64,000 nucleotides of DNA from Flavobacterium segetis (lineage in GTDB: Bacteria > Bacteroidota > Bacteroidia > Flavobacteriales > Flavobacteriaceae), in the NCBI RefSeq assembly GCF_900129575.1, contig NZ_FQWE01000005.1, forward strand, positions 248,001-312,000. Reading direction: 5' to 3'. Positions 9,319 through 18,212 of the stretch are shown here, piece after piece (within the stretch, counting starts at the first letter, position 1; each line of letters opens with the position of its first letter). The notes under the pieces were generated by a model. It did no database searches. It saw only the letters and a program-made list of their open reading frames with translations, and was not told the DNA's origin. The position numbers were made by a program, and so were the translations under genes.

Positions 9319-10044
9319 ATGACAAATTTTATGTTTATCTCAGGATTAGTTGGAAAGATGTTACCAACAGATTACGTCGGTTTTACATTTTTCGTAGGCT
9401 GTATGGCTATGATGGCTGCATCAGCATTTTTCTTTTTATCCTTAAGCCAATTTGACAAAAAATGGCGAACATCAGTTTTAGTTTCAGGTTTAATTACCTT
9501 TATTGCCGCAGTTCATTATTTCTACATGAGAGATTATTGGGCTTCATTTGGAGAATCACCAACATTCTTCCGTTACGTGGATTGGGTACTAACTGTGCCG
9601 TTGATGTGCTTAGAGTTTTACCTAATACTTAAAGTAGCAGGAGCAAAACAATCTCTTTTATGGAAAATGATTCTGTATTCTGTTGTAATGCTTGTTACAG
9701 GATACATTGGTGAAGTTATTGCACCTGATAGTGCTGCTTTTTGGGGATTAATCTCTGGATTAGCTTACTTCTTGATCGTTTATGAAATCTGGTTAGGAGA
9801 AGCTTCTAAATTAGCTACCGCTGCTGGAGGAGAAGTATTAAGAGCACACAAAATTTTATGTTGGTTCGTACTAGTTGGTTGGTCAATCTATCCATTAGGA
9901 TACATGATGGGAACAACTGGATGGTATAACAGTTTCATTCCATCTGGAAACATTGATGTAGTTTACAACATTGCAGATGCTATCAACAAAATTGGATTTG
10001 GTTTAGTTATTTACAGCTTAGCTGTTAAATCTTCTAAGGACTAA
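9319..10044 (+). CDS. Proteorhodopsin, light-driven proton pump
   Basis: 241 residues and seven hydrophobic helices. Helix C carries the DTE pump signature: D88 (proton acceptor), T92 and E99 (proton donor) in RYVDWVLTVPLMCLEFYLIL. H66 sits in VHYFYMRDYW, as the histidine that pairs with the acceptor in marine proteorhodopsins. K224 in ADAINKIGFG is the retinal Schiff-base lysine in helix G. Residue M96 occupies the spectral-tuning site (position 105 in the reference protein); Met there is the green-absorbing flavobacterial form. The motif is not the NDQ of sodium pumps nor NTQ of chloride pumps. A blh gene is divergent and a terminator follows. Confidence 0.97.
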   Translation: MTNFMFISGLVGKMLPTDYVGFTFFVGCMAMMAASAFFFLSLSQFDKKWRTSVLVSGLITFIAAVHYFYMRDYWASFGESPTFFRYVDWVLTVPLMCLEFYLILKVAGAKQSLLWKMILYSVVMLVTGYIGEVIAPDSAAFWGLISGLAYFLIVYEIWLGEASKLATAAGGEVLRAHKILCWFVLVGWSIYPLGYMMGTTGWYNSFIPSGNIDVVYNIADAINKIGFGLVIYSLAVKSSKD

Positions 10045-10063
10045 TTACAATAAGTAATTTTAA

Positions 10064-10094
10064 AAAACCGAACTAGAGATAGTTCGGTTTTTTT
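10064..10094 (+). terminator. Terminator after proteorhodopsin
   Basis: Stem AACCGAACT (10066-10074) / AGTTCGGTT (10081-10089) with a 6-nt loop and a T run, about 20 bp after the stop codon. Confidence 0.88.
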
Positions 10095-10570
10095 ATGTCT
10101 AATTTTAAAGTTACGTAACTATTACCGCTTAAAATTTTAAATGATAAATAGTTAAAAGGGTATTATTATTATTATTTAAAAAATTATTACTATTCAGAAA
10201 ATTGAATTACAATATTTTACTGATGATCTTATAAAATAAATTTAAAAATGTATAAAGACGTTGTAAGGAGATACTATTTTTATCTGCTTATCTTCATTTA
10301 ATACTACATTCTATGATAATATCTCAATGGGCTAATAATATTCACAAATATCTTTATATCTTACTATAAATTATTTTTTTCGACTGTTACAATTTCATAT
10401 TTTCTTTTTTCCCAATAGAATTAAATGTAAAAGAAGGATATAAGATATTTCTATTTCTAAATGAATCCTTTACGCGAGTTAATAGCTAATAGCCTTACTG
10501 ATTATTTTCTTCAAAAATTAAAGAAGATAGACAGCAATTTTTAAGATTTTAAATTAGAAATTAATTGGCA
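10095..10570. other. AT-rich spacer without recognisable gene
   Basis: About 475 bp between two converging transcripts, each with its own terminator. I see only short broken reading frames, no tRNA-like fold and no repeat. It may be decayed sequence, but nothing identifiable remains. Confidence 0.5.
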
Positions 10571-10598
10571 AAAAAAAGACTGTCCTTAAGAACAGCCT
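10571..10598 (-). terminator. Terminator of the metalloprotease gene
   Basis: On the minus strand AGGCTGTTC-TTAA-GGACAGTCT forms a 9-bp stem with G-T pairs, followed directly by seven T. It lies 25 bp after the metalloprotease stop. Confidence 0.75.
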
Positions 10599-10622
10599 CT
10601 TTTAACTATAAATTAACACATT

Positions 10623-13184
10623 TTACTTCGGATCTAATCCTTCATTAATTCTTGCAACTAAATCAAGAACATGATATTTAGTCATACGATCTGCAATTTT
10701 AGCAGAAGATACTTTCAAGTTGTTTCTTAAACTAATCAATTGACCTCTTGCTATAGAGGGTAAATCAGTCTGCGCTAAGTTAACTTTTCTTGTCGTAAAA
10801 CCATAGCTAACTCCTACGGGAACTGACCTAACGGTTGTAGAACCAGGCTTAAGCAATTCTATTAACTTATCAACATATAGTTTTTGTATGTTTCTGCGGT
10901 ACATATCAACGGCTGCGCTAGTTTTCAATTCTGAAAAAATACCTTTATTCAAATCGGTAATTAATTCATCAACTGAATAATTTTCTTTGCTTGCTGCTGA
11001 CGATTCTAAAAGTCGCACCATTCGATCTCCAGCCATTAAACTCGATAATGTTGCATCTTGCATTGCTTTTATGGCCTCAACTCCGTTCTCTGGATTAATT
11101 TTTGAAAGTACGTTTTGATCCAGTAACCATTTTGGAGTAGTAAACAACTGTGTATTTAAAAATAATACAGCGTCTTTTTGAATACTTTTTGGTACAACTG
11201 TAAACTGATTTCCTGTCATATCATAAGTTTTAGGTGAGTCATAAATTCCACCTACATTTTTAGTTACATGACCCATGTACCTTCTAAATTGTCCAGTAAG
11301 AGCACCATAAAGTTCATCTAGTTCACTATAACTTTCTCCTTTTTCGCTAGACCACTCTAGTAAATTTGGAAGAATTCTTTTTAAATTTTTAATTCCATAC
11401 TCTGAGGCTCTCATTGCATTGTCTCCAATATCCTCTGTTTGATATCTTGGATCATAAGGACTTGTTTCTGTTCCAAACCATAAGCGGTTATTTTTGTAAG
11501 CCTCTTTTGTCATTTCATTTAGCTTGGCTTTTTCTTCTTTTTCAGTATTGACATCTTCAAAATAAGAATACCCCCATTTTATTGCCCATTTATCATAATC
11601 ACCTATTCTAGGAAATAAGTCAGTTACGCCATCTTCTGGTTGTGCTACATAATTGAAACGAGCGTAGTCCATGATAGAGGAAGTATGTCCATTTTTTGCT
11701 TGATATTCTTTGTCACGCAATTTTTCTACAGGCGTAGCAGAACTTGCACCCATATTATGACGCAATCCTAATGTATGACCTACTTCATGAGAGGATACAA
11801 AACGAATTAGCTCACCCATTAATTTATCATCAAATTTCTTTGCCCTTGCGGCTGGATCTACTGCTGCGGTTTGAATCAAGTACCAGTTTCTCAAAAGACT
11901 CATGATATTGTGATACCAACCAATATGACTTTCTAGAATTTCTCCACTTCTTGGATCATGAACATTTGGTCCATAAGCATTTTGGATTTCAGCGGCAAAA
12001 TACCTCAAAACTGAAAAACGGGCATCTTCTAAGCTCATTGTTGGATCATTTTCTGGCCAGTATTCTCCGCGAATAGCGTTTTTCCATCCAGCAGCTTCAA
12101 ATGCAACTTGCCAATCATCAATTCCTTCTTTTATATATTTCTTCCATTTATCTGGAGTTGCTGGATCAATGTAATATACAATAGGTTTCAAAGGCTCAAT
12201 TAATTCTCCGTTTTTTTGTTTTTGAGCATCCTCGGGAGATTTTGGCTCCAAACGCCATCTTACGGCAAAAACTTTAGTATCTGATTTTTGAGATTCTTCT
12301 TCAAAAACACCATATTGATTTGCAAAATAACCCACCCGCGCATCAAATTCTCTTTTGCGCATCGGAACTTTTGGCAATAAAATCATTGAAGTATTCAATT
12401 CTAAGGTGACTACGCCAGCATCTAAAGCTGATGGTAAATCAACTCCGATTTTAGGTGTTGGAGTCGTATTAATTTTCGGTGGTGTTGTTGTAAATGTTTT
12501 TACACTTCTAATTTCAGTATTTAAAGGAAAACTACTGACTTTAGAAATAAAAGATTTGTCTTTTTGAAATGTTTGAATGTTTAGTAATTGCTTTTTTATC
12601 GGGTCTAATGAAAAAGTTTGAACATCAGCATCAAACGCAGTTGATAGGTCTAGTACATATCCTGTTATTTTTCCAGACGCATCTTTCTTGTAGGCAAGAA
12701 CATCATAATTCCCAATAATTGGATCTGATGTAGAATTTTTAACAGCTTGTGCTAAAGGTTTACTTTCATCAGTTGACATGATAACATACGTTACTGATCG
12801 TAGCAATATGTTGTTATTTAAACCTTTTTCCCAGCGTACAACTTGGCGATTAATTTCCTCTCCACCAAAAATTCCACCTCCAGCAGGTGTTTTAGAATAA
12901 CGAGTAATTGTCATTATTTCGCTCCCAATAATAGAATCAGGAATTTCAAAGAGGTACTTATTATCTATTTTATGAACAATTATTAGACCATTTTGAGTTA
13001 CTGCTGTGGTATCAATGACTTTGCTGTAAGGCTTTGGTTCTTTTTTAGTTTCAGGCGCTTTAGTTTCTACCTTCGTAGTTGCATTTTTATCTGCTTTCTT
13101 CTTTTTCCTGCTTTGTGCAAATGTGTCTTGAACTGAAAAGACAAACAAGAACACCATAATTACGGATACTGTTTTTTTAATCAT
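10623..13184 (-). CDS. Secreted zinc-dependent metalloprotease (DUF5117/DUF4953 type)
   Basis: 853 residues. A signal peptide (MIKKTVSVIMVFLFVFS, cut near TFAQS) precedes a Lys-rich linker. The middle holds DUF5118/DUF5117-like beta segments, and the catalytic part carries HEVGHTLGLRH at residues 466-476. This is the long HExxHxxGxRH zinc site of metzincin-like proteases, followed by a Met-turn-like SIMDYARF. The C-terminal region is helical. It is probably exported to the periplasm or cell surface and degrades proteins; the substrate is unknown. It is transcribed alone, with its own terminator. Confidence 0.9.
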   Translation of the reverse strand: MIKKTVSVIMVFLFVFSVQDTFAQSRKKKKADKNATTKVETKAPETKKEPKPYSKVIDTTAVTQNGLIIVHKIDNKYLFEIPDSIIGSEIMTITRYSKTPAGGGIFGGEEINRQVVRWEKGLNNNILLRSVTYVIMSTDESKPLAQAVKNSTSDPIIGNYDVLAYKKDASGKITGYVLDLSTAFDADVQTFSLDPIKKQLLNIQTFQKDKSFISKVSSFPLNTEIRSVKTFTTTPPKINTTPTPKIGVDLPSALDAGVVTLELNTSMILLPKVPMRKREFDARVGYFANQYGVFEEESQKSDTKVFAVRWRLEPKSPEDAQKQKNGELIEPLKPIVYYIDPATPDKWKKYIKEGIDDWQVAFEAAGWKNAIRGEYWPENDPTMSLEDARFSVLRYFAAEIQNAYGPNVHDPRSGEILESHIGWYHNIMSLLRNWYLIQTAAVDPAARAKKFDDKLMGELIRFVSSHEVGHTLGLRHNMGASSATPVEKLRDKEYQAKNGHTSSIMDYARFNYVAQPEDGVTDLFPRIGDYDKWAIKWGYSYFEDVNTEKEEKAKLNEMTKEAYKNNRLWFGTETSPYDPRYQTEDIGDNAMRASEYGIKNLKRILPNLLEWSSEKGESYSELDELYGALTGQFRRYMGHVTKNVGGIYDSPKTYDMTGNQFTVVPKSIQKDAVLFLNTQLFTTPKWLLDQNVLSKINPENGVEAIKAMQDATLSSLMAGDRMVRLLESSAASKENYSVDELITDLNKGIFSELKTSAAVDMYRRNIQKLYVDKLIELLKPGSTTVRSVPVGVSYGFTTRKVNLAQTDLPSIARGQLISLRNNLKVSSAKIADRMTKYHVLDLVARINEGLDPK

Positions 13185-13501
13185 TTAGTTAGATTTATTA
13201 TAGTTAATATTTAATTTTTAGTGCGCAAATGAAAGAATCTTGCTTTTATTTACCAATAGTTTCCAAATCTATAAATATATTTTGAATTCTTATTAGTTAG
13301 AATATTAATTTTAGCTAATTAACAATTGCTGATCAAATATTTTTTAAACTATTTTATGACTTTTCTCAATAGTAGACTATTATTTTCTCCGTATTTTTGT
13401 TTCTTAGTGTTGTTTAATCGGATTCTCGTTTCAAAATTTATGTATTAAAATAAAATATATATTGAAATTGATTCTGTATTGCAATCTGATACACTTTTTT
13501 A
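13185..13501. other. Divergent promoter region, metalloprotease / corA
   Basis: 317 bp between divergent starts. On the minus strand a -7-like TTCATTTG (one mismatch) has a TTG 20 bp upstream and may drive the metalloprotease. Before corA, TACACTTT lies a few bases from the ATG with a TTG 19 bp upstream, a weak match. No ORF or repeat is seen. Confidence 0.35.
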
Positions 13502-14572
13502 ATGAGAAAAATCAAATACAAGAAAGGTCAAAAATCACTACCGTATCATCTGGAGTATACAGGCATTCACAAGGAGCATAAATCTGAGATGCAATTATTT
13601 GTCTATGATAATATAGATTTAACTGAATATGATGGTTTTAAGATTTCGGATTTAGATAAATATATTGATTTTGGAAAAATAAATTGGCTAAACATACATG
13701 GTTTAAATAATATAGAATTAATTCAGTCTGTAGGAGCTTATTTTGAAATTGATACTTTTATGTTAACTGACATTTTAAATACCAGTAGAAGGACAAAGTT
13801 AGAGGAGTCAGCTGATGTTTTATTTTTTAATATTAAGTCTTTATTACCTGCGGGGGATTCAGACAATATTATCATTGAACAAATTAGTTTTTTGATAAAA
13901 GATGGTGTTTTAATTTCTTTTCAGGAAAAACGCTCCGATTTTTTCTCTCATATTCGCGAACGAATTCGTACTCATTCAGGACTTGTCAGAACAAAAAAAG
14001 TAGATTATTTACTTTATATTCTTCTTGATGCAATAATGGAAAATTTCTATGTTACAATTGAAAATGAGGAAGATAAAGTAGAAGAGTTAATTAATATTTC
14101 TAAAGGAAGTGCCGATCCGTTAACATTAGTACGAATAGAAAAACACCGTGATAATTTTAATTTTTTAAAACGATCTATAATTCCACTTCGCGATTCGCTC
14201 TTTGGAATCAAAAGTATGAAGGATGATAATCTTTTTAATGCAATGGAAATGGATAGTTATACTTTTTTCTCCCGTTTACATCAAAAAAGTTTAGAACTTT
14301 TAGAGCAAATTGAATCAGATCTTGGCTCATTAGAGAGTGCTTCTAATTTCTATTTTTCTTCGCAAACGCATAAGATGAATGAAATCATGAAAACGCTTAC
14401 TATTGTTTCAGCACTATTTATCCCGTTAACTTTTATTGTGGGTGTGTATGGAATGAATTTTGAATTTATGCCGGAATTGCATTACCGCAACGGTTACTAC
14501 ACTATTATTGGTATTATGGTTATGATAGGTATAGTAATGATTTTTTATTTCAAGAAAAGAAAATGGTTTTAA
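13502..14572 (+). CDS. corA: Magnesium/cobalt transporter CorA
   Basis: 356 residues. The N-terminal two thirds form the cytosolic alpha/beta funnel domain with the long stalk helix. Two membrane helices close the protein, and the first ends in the ion-selectivity signature YGMNF (GMN at residues 317-319), followed by the MPEL loop. The C-terminus is the basic FKKRKWF typical of CorA. Family knowledge: a pentameric channel for Mg2+ import, also passing Co2+ and Ni2+. The ATG at 13502 gives the MRKIKYKK opening, which fits Flavobacterium CorA proteins. pta follows after 58 bp, probably by coincidence. Confidence 0.95.
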   Translation: MRKIKYKKGQKSLPYHLEYTGIHKEHKSEMQLFVYDNIDLTEYDGFKISDLDKYIDFGKINWLNIHGLNNIELIQSVGAYFEIDTFMLTDILNTSRRTKLEESADVLFFNIKSLLPAGDSDNIIIEQISFLIKDGVLISFQEKRSDFFSHIRERIRTHSGLVRTKKVDYLLYILLDAIMENFYVTIENEEDKVEELINISKGSADPLTLVRIEKHRDNFNFLKRSIIPLRDSLFGIKSMKDDNLFNAMEMDSYTFFSRLHQKSLELLEQIESDLGSLESASNFYFSSQTHKMNEIMKTLTIVSALFIPLTFIVGVYGMNFEFMPELHYRNGYYTIIGIMVMIGIVMIFYFKKRKWF

Positions 14573-14630
14573 TTTTTTCAGGCAATTTTAGCTTAATAAT
14601 AAAGTTTTTAAAGAATTATAAAACAGTAAA

Positions 14631-16724
14631 ATGAATAAATCGATTTATATTGCAACGAGTGAACACAACAGCGGTAAGTCCATTGTTACTCTTGGTTTAA
14701 TGAGTATGCTCATTGGAAAAACAGCTAAAGTGGGTTATTTTAGACCTATAATTGAAGATTTTGAAGATGGTAAAGTAGATAATCATATTGAAACTGTTAT
14801 ATCGCATTTTGGTTTGGATATCGCATTTGAAGATGCGTATGCAATTACTAAAAGTAAACTGATTAAAAAGAAAAATAAAGGAAAAATAGGAGAGGTTTTA
14901 GACCTAATTATTGAAAAATATAAACGATTAGAGGAGCAGTTTGATTTTGTGCTTGTTGAAGGTACAAGTTTTAGCGGAGAAGGAACCGTAATAGAATTAG
15001 ACATGAATGTTTTAATTGCTAAAAATCTTGGAATCCCAACAATCATTGTTGGTTCTGGCGTTGGTAAAACTTTAGAAGAATTAATAGATAGTCTATACTT
15101 AGCTTATGATTCATTTAAAGTTAGGGATGTGGAAGTTCTAGCCGTAATAGCAAATAAAGTGCAACCGGAAAATATTAAATTGGTAACTAATGGATTAAAA
15201 AATAGTCTTCCTAAATCTATTTTGGTCAATGCAATTCCGCTTATATCAAGCTTAAATAATCCTACTATCAAAGAAATTGTCGATGTCTTACATGCAAAAG
15301 TCCTTTTTGGTGGAGAATACTTGAATAATGAAGTAGGAAATTTTAGTGTTGGTGCAATGCAACTCCGGAATTATTTATTACATCTAAAAGAAAAAGCGTT
15401 AGTAATAACTCCTGGAGATAGAGCCGATATTATTTTAGGTGCTTTACAAGCAAATGAATCAGCTAATTACCCTTCAATTGCTGGTATTGTCCTGACAGGA
15501 AATATTATACCTGACGATAGCATCATGAAATTAATTGAAGGGCTGACTACAATTGTACCAATCATAACCGTTGAAGGCGGAACTTACAGCATCACAAATA
15601 GATTGGGAAATATTAAATCTAAAATTTACGCTGACAATCAACTTAAAATAGAAGCTTCTATTAATACTTTCGAAAAATATATTGATGTAGATAATTTATC
15701 TACAATCTTAAATTCATTTGAAGCAGAAGGAATGACTCCTAAAATGTTCCAGTACAATTTAGTAAAAAGAGCAAAAAAGCATCGTAAACATATTGTTTTA
15801 CCAGAAGGGAGTGACGATAGAATTATTGTTGCGGCATCTCGTTTACAAATTATGGACGTCGTAGATATTTCGATTATTGGTAATAAAAAACAAATAGAAA
15901 ATAAAGTCGCAGAGTTAGGTATTCCATTCGATTTCTCAAAAGTAGAAATTATAAATCCCATTTTATCTGATAAATATGACGATTATGTAAACACTTATTT
16001 TGAACTTCGAAAAAATAAAAATGTTTCTATGGCTATGGCCAAAGATCTAATGGAGGACGTTTCTTATTTTGGTACAATGATGGTGTACAAAGGGGATGCT
16101 GACGGAATGGTTTCTGGTGCTGCACACACTACTCAACATACAATTTTACCGGCTTTACAATTTATTAAAACAAAACCAGACACTTGCATCGTTTCATCGA
16201 TATTTTTTATGTGTTTAGAAGATCGAGTTTCTGTTTTCGGAGACTGTGCTATTAATCCAAATCCTACAGCAGAGCAACTCGCTGAAATTGCAATTTCATC
16301 AGCTGATTCTAGTTCAGCTTTTGGTATTGAGCCAAAAATTGCAATGCTTTCATATTCTTCTGGCGCATCTGGGAAAGGAAATGAAGTTGATAAAGTTAGA
16401 GAAGCAACTGAAATAGTTCGCAAAAAACGTCCTGATTTAAAAATAGAAGGACCCATTCAATATGATGCAGCGGTTGATATGGCCATTGGTAAAAGTAAAA
16501 TGCCAAATTCAGAAGTTGCAGGACAAGCGAGCGTTTTAATTTTTCCAGATTTAAATACGGGAAACAATACCTACAAAGCGGTTCAAAGGGAAACGGGTGC
16601 ATTAGCAATTGGTCCTATGCTGCAAGGTTTGAATAAACCGGTTAACGATTTAAGTAGAGGTTGTACTGTAGATGACATTATTAATACAGTTGTTATTACG
16701 GCCATTCAAGCGCAGGGCTTGTAG
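14631..16724 (+). CDS. pta: Phosphate acetyltransferase
   Basis: 697 residues, the long form. Residues 1-200 are a dethiobiotin-synthetase-like P-loop domain (EHNSGKSIVTLG near the N-terminus). A DRTGG-type domain follows (about 220-330), then the catalytic PTA/PTB domain from about 370 (VLPEGSDDRIIVAASRL; SGAAHTTQHTILPALQFIKT; GPIQYDAAVD; VLIFPDLNTGN). It interconverts acetyl-CoA and acetyl phosphate. With the acetate kinase 196 bp downstream it makes ATP and acetate, or activates acetate in reverse. The first P-loop domain is regulatory in enterobacterial Pta; that role here is inferred. Confidence 0.97.
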   Translation: MNKSIYIATSEHNSGKSIVTLGLMSMLIGKTAKVGYFRPIIEDFEDGKVDNHIETVISHFGLDIAFEDAYAITKSKLIKKKNKGKIGEVLDLIIEKYKRLEEQFDFVLVEGTSFSGEGTVIELDMNVLIAKNLGIPTIIVGSGVGKTLEELIDSLYLAYDSFKVRDVEVLAVIANKVQPENIKLVTNGLKNSLPKSILVNAIPLISSLNNPTIKEIVDVLHAKVLFGGEYLNNEVGNFSVGAMQLRNYLLHLKEKALVITPGDRADIILGALQANESANYPSIAGIVLTGNIIPDDSIMKLIEGLTTIVPIITVEGGTYSITNRLGNIKSKIYADNQLKIEASINTFEKYIDVDNLSTILNSFEAEGMTPKMFQYNLVKRAKKHRKHIVLPEGSDDRIIVAASRLQIMDVVDISIIGNKKQIENKVAELGIPFDFSKVEIINPILSDKYDDYVNTYFELRKNKNVSMAMAKDLMEDVSYFGTMMVYKGDADGMVSGAAHTTQHTILPALQFIKTKPDTCIVSSIFFMCLEDRVSVFGDCAINPNPTAEQLAEIAISSADSSSAFGIEPKIAMLSYSSGASGKGNEVDKVREATEIVRKKRPDLKIEGPIQYDAAVDMAIGKSKMPNSEVAGQASVLIFPDLNTGNNTYKAVQRETGALAIGPMLQGLNKPVNDLSRGCTVDDIINTVVITAIQAQGL

Positions 16725-16920
16725 ATTGTTCAAAACCACAAGTAAATAAAGCAAAAAACAATTTAATTATTTAAAAAAACTTAGTTCAGTGAACTTCTGC
16801 TGGTAGAATTAAAATTTGTAGAAAGTTCACGATAATTTGAAATATATCATTTTGTTCTTAGCGTATTGACGGCTAAAAAAGATACAAAGTGTAAAGCATT
16901 AGCGGTAAAAAAAAATATAA

Positions 16921-18120
16921 ATGAAAGTAATAATAATAAATTCAGGGAGCTCATCAATAAAATATCAGTTAATTGATATGCCAGCAAATGAGGTTATTTG
17001 TTCTGGTATGATTGATAGAATAGGATTAGAATTTTCCAATCTAACTTTTAGTACCAATGAAGCAAAAATTGAGGAGGCACTTACCATTCCAGATCATAAA
17101 ACAGGTCTGGAGAAAATTGCAAATCTACTAATGGATGAGAAAATTGGTGTCATAAAAAGCACTGATGAAATTGAAGCCGTAGGACATCGAGTTGTGCATG
17201 GCGGAAGTTCTTTTTCGAACACTGTGATAATTACTGAGGAGGTCAAGGAAAAAATTAAACAATTATTTGAGTTGGCCCCATTGCATAATCCAGCTAATTT
17301 AGAGGGAATAATTGTTGCTTCAACTATTTTTGATAAAGCAAAACAAGTAGCCGTTTTTGATACGGCGTTCCATCAAACAATTCCGGCTATAGCGCATAAA
17401 TACGCATTGCCAAATTATCTTTTAACGGAAAATAAAATCAGGTTATATGGTTTTCATGGTACAAGTCATAAATACGTTTCAGAAAATGCAATTCACTTTT
17501 TGACGCAAAATTCTATAGTTATAGAGTCAAAAATTATAACAATTCATTTGGGAAATGGTTGTAGTATGACTGCCATAAAAAACGGAAAAAGTGTCGATCA
17601 TACGCTAGGTTTTGGTCCCATGAATGGTTTAATTATGGGTACTCGGAGTGGAGATGTGGATCAATCTATTATTTTTTATCTCGTTAATACTTTAGGTTAT
17701 TCTCTCGAAGCTGTTAATACCATGCTACAAAAGCAAAGTGGAATGTTAGGACTCACTGGTTATAGCGATTTAAGAGATATCGAAGAAAAAGCGGAAAACG
17801 GAAATGTTGATTGTCAGCTGGCGTTAGCGATGAATGCTTACCGAATAAAAAAATACATTGGTTCTTACACTGCAGTTTTAAATGGACTAGACGCTATTAT
17901 TTTCACAGCAGGAATTGGAGAGAATTCATCATACATGCGAAAGTTAGTGTGTACTGATATGAATTATTTTGGAATTGAATTAGATGAACAAAAAAATGAA
18001 TTACGATCTAAAGAAGTTAGAGAGATCAATACAATAGACTCTAAAACTAAGATTTTAGTAATTCCGACAAATGAAGAAATTGAAATAGCTAATCAGGTAT
18101 TTGAATTACTTACAAATTAA
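16921..18120 (+). CDS. ackA: Acetate kinase
   Basis: 399 residues, normal length. ASKHA-fold motifs are in order: NSGSSSIKYQLI at the N-terminus, HRVVHGG, FDTAFHQTIP, YGFHGTSHKYVS, the phosphate loop HLGNGCSMTAI, GLIMGTRSGD, and the adenosine loop FTAGIGENSS. It transfers phosphate from acetyl phosphate to ADP, completing the Pta-AckA pathway with the gene just upstream. The 196-bp spacer carries an AGTTC-AGT-GAACT dyad (16783-16795) and another AGTTCAC nearby, so ackA may have its own promoter. A strong terminator follows. Confidence 0.98.
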   Translation: MKVIIINSGSSSIKYQLIDMPANEVICSGMIDRIGLEFSNLTFSTNEAKIEEALTIPDHKTGLEKIANLLMDEKIGVIKSTDEIEAVGHRVVHGGSSFSNTVIITEEVKEKIKQLFELAPLHNPANLEGIIVASTIFDKAKQVAVFDTAFHQTIPAIAHKYALPNYLLTENKIRLYGFHGTSHKYVSENAIHFLTQNSIVIESKIITIHLGNGCSMTAIKNGKSVDHTLGFGPMNGLIMGTRSGDVDQSIIFYLVNTLGYSLEAVNTMLQKQSGMLGLTGYSDLRDIEEKAENGNVDCQLALAMNAYRIKKYIGSYTAVLNGLDAIIFTAGIGENSSYMRKLVCTDMNYFGIELDEQKNELRSKEVREINTIDSKTKILVIPTNEEIEIANQVFELLTN

Positions 18121-18132
18121 GATATTTCTACT

Positions 18133-18160
18133 AAAAAGCTTCTTCACTGGAAGCTTTTTT
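18133..18160 (+). terminator. Terminator after ackA
   Basis: AAAAAGCTTC (18133-18142) pairs with GAAGCTTTTT (18150-18159) around a 7-nt loop, followed by T residues, 13 bp after the ackA stop. Confidence 0.88.
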
Positions 18161-18186
18161 TATGCTTAACTTCGATTAAATCTTTT

Positions 18187-18194
18187 TATATTTG
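18187..18194 (+). promoter_or_regulatory. -7 box of the PUL regulator gene
   Basis: TATATTTG fits TAnnTTTG. It contains an in-frame TTG at 18192, which therefore is unlikely to be the translation start; the TTG at 18213 lies at a plausible distance. Confidence 0.45.
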
Positions 18195-18212
18195 GGCATA
18201 AAACATCACATT

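Noticed and set aside
10095..10570. Possible small RNA in the long spacer after proteorhodopsin
   Set aside because: Both borders are terminators and the interior lacks a promoter-terminator pair or a clear fold.
16783..16830. AGTTC-AGT-GAACT dyad and a nearby AGTTCAC between pta and ackA
   Set aside because: Five-bp arms and one repeated half site are too short to call an operator without conservation; mentioned only in the ackA entry.
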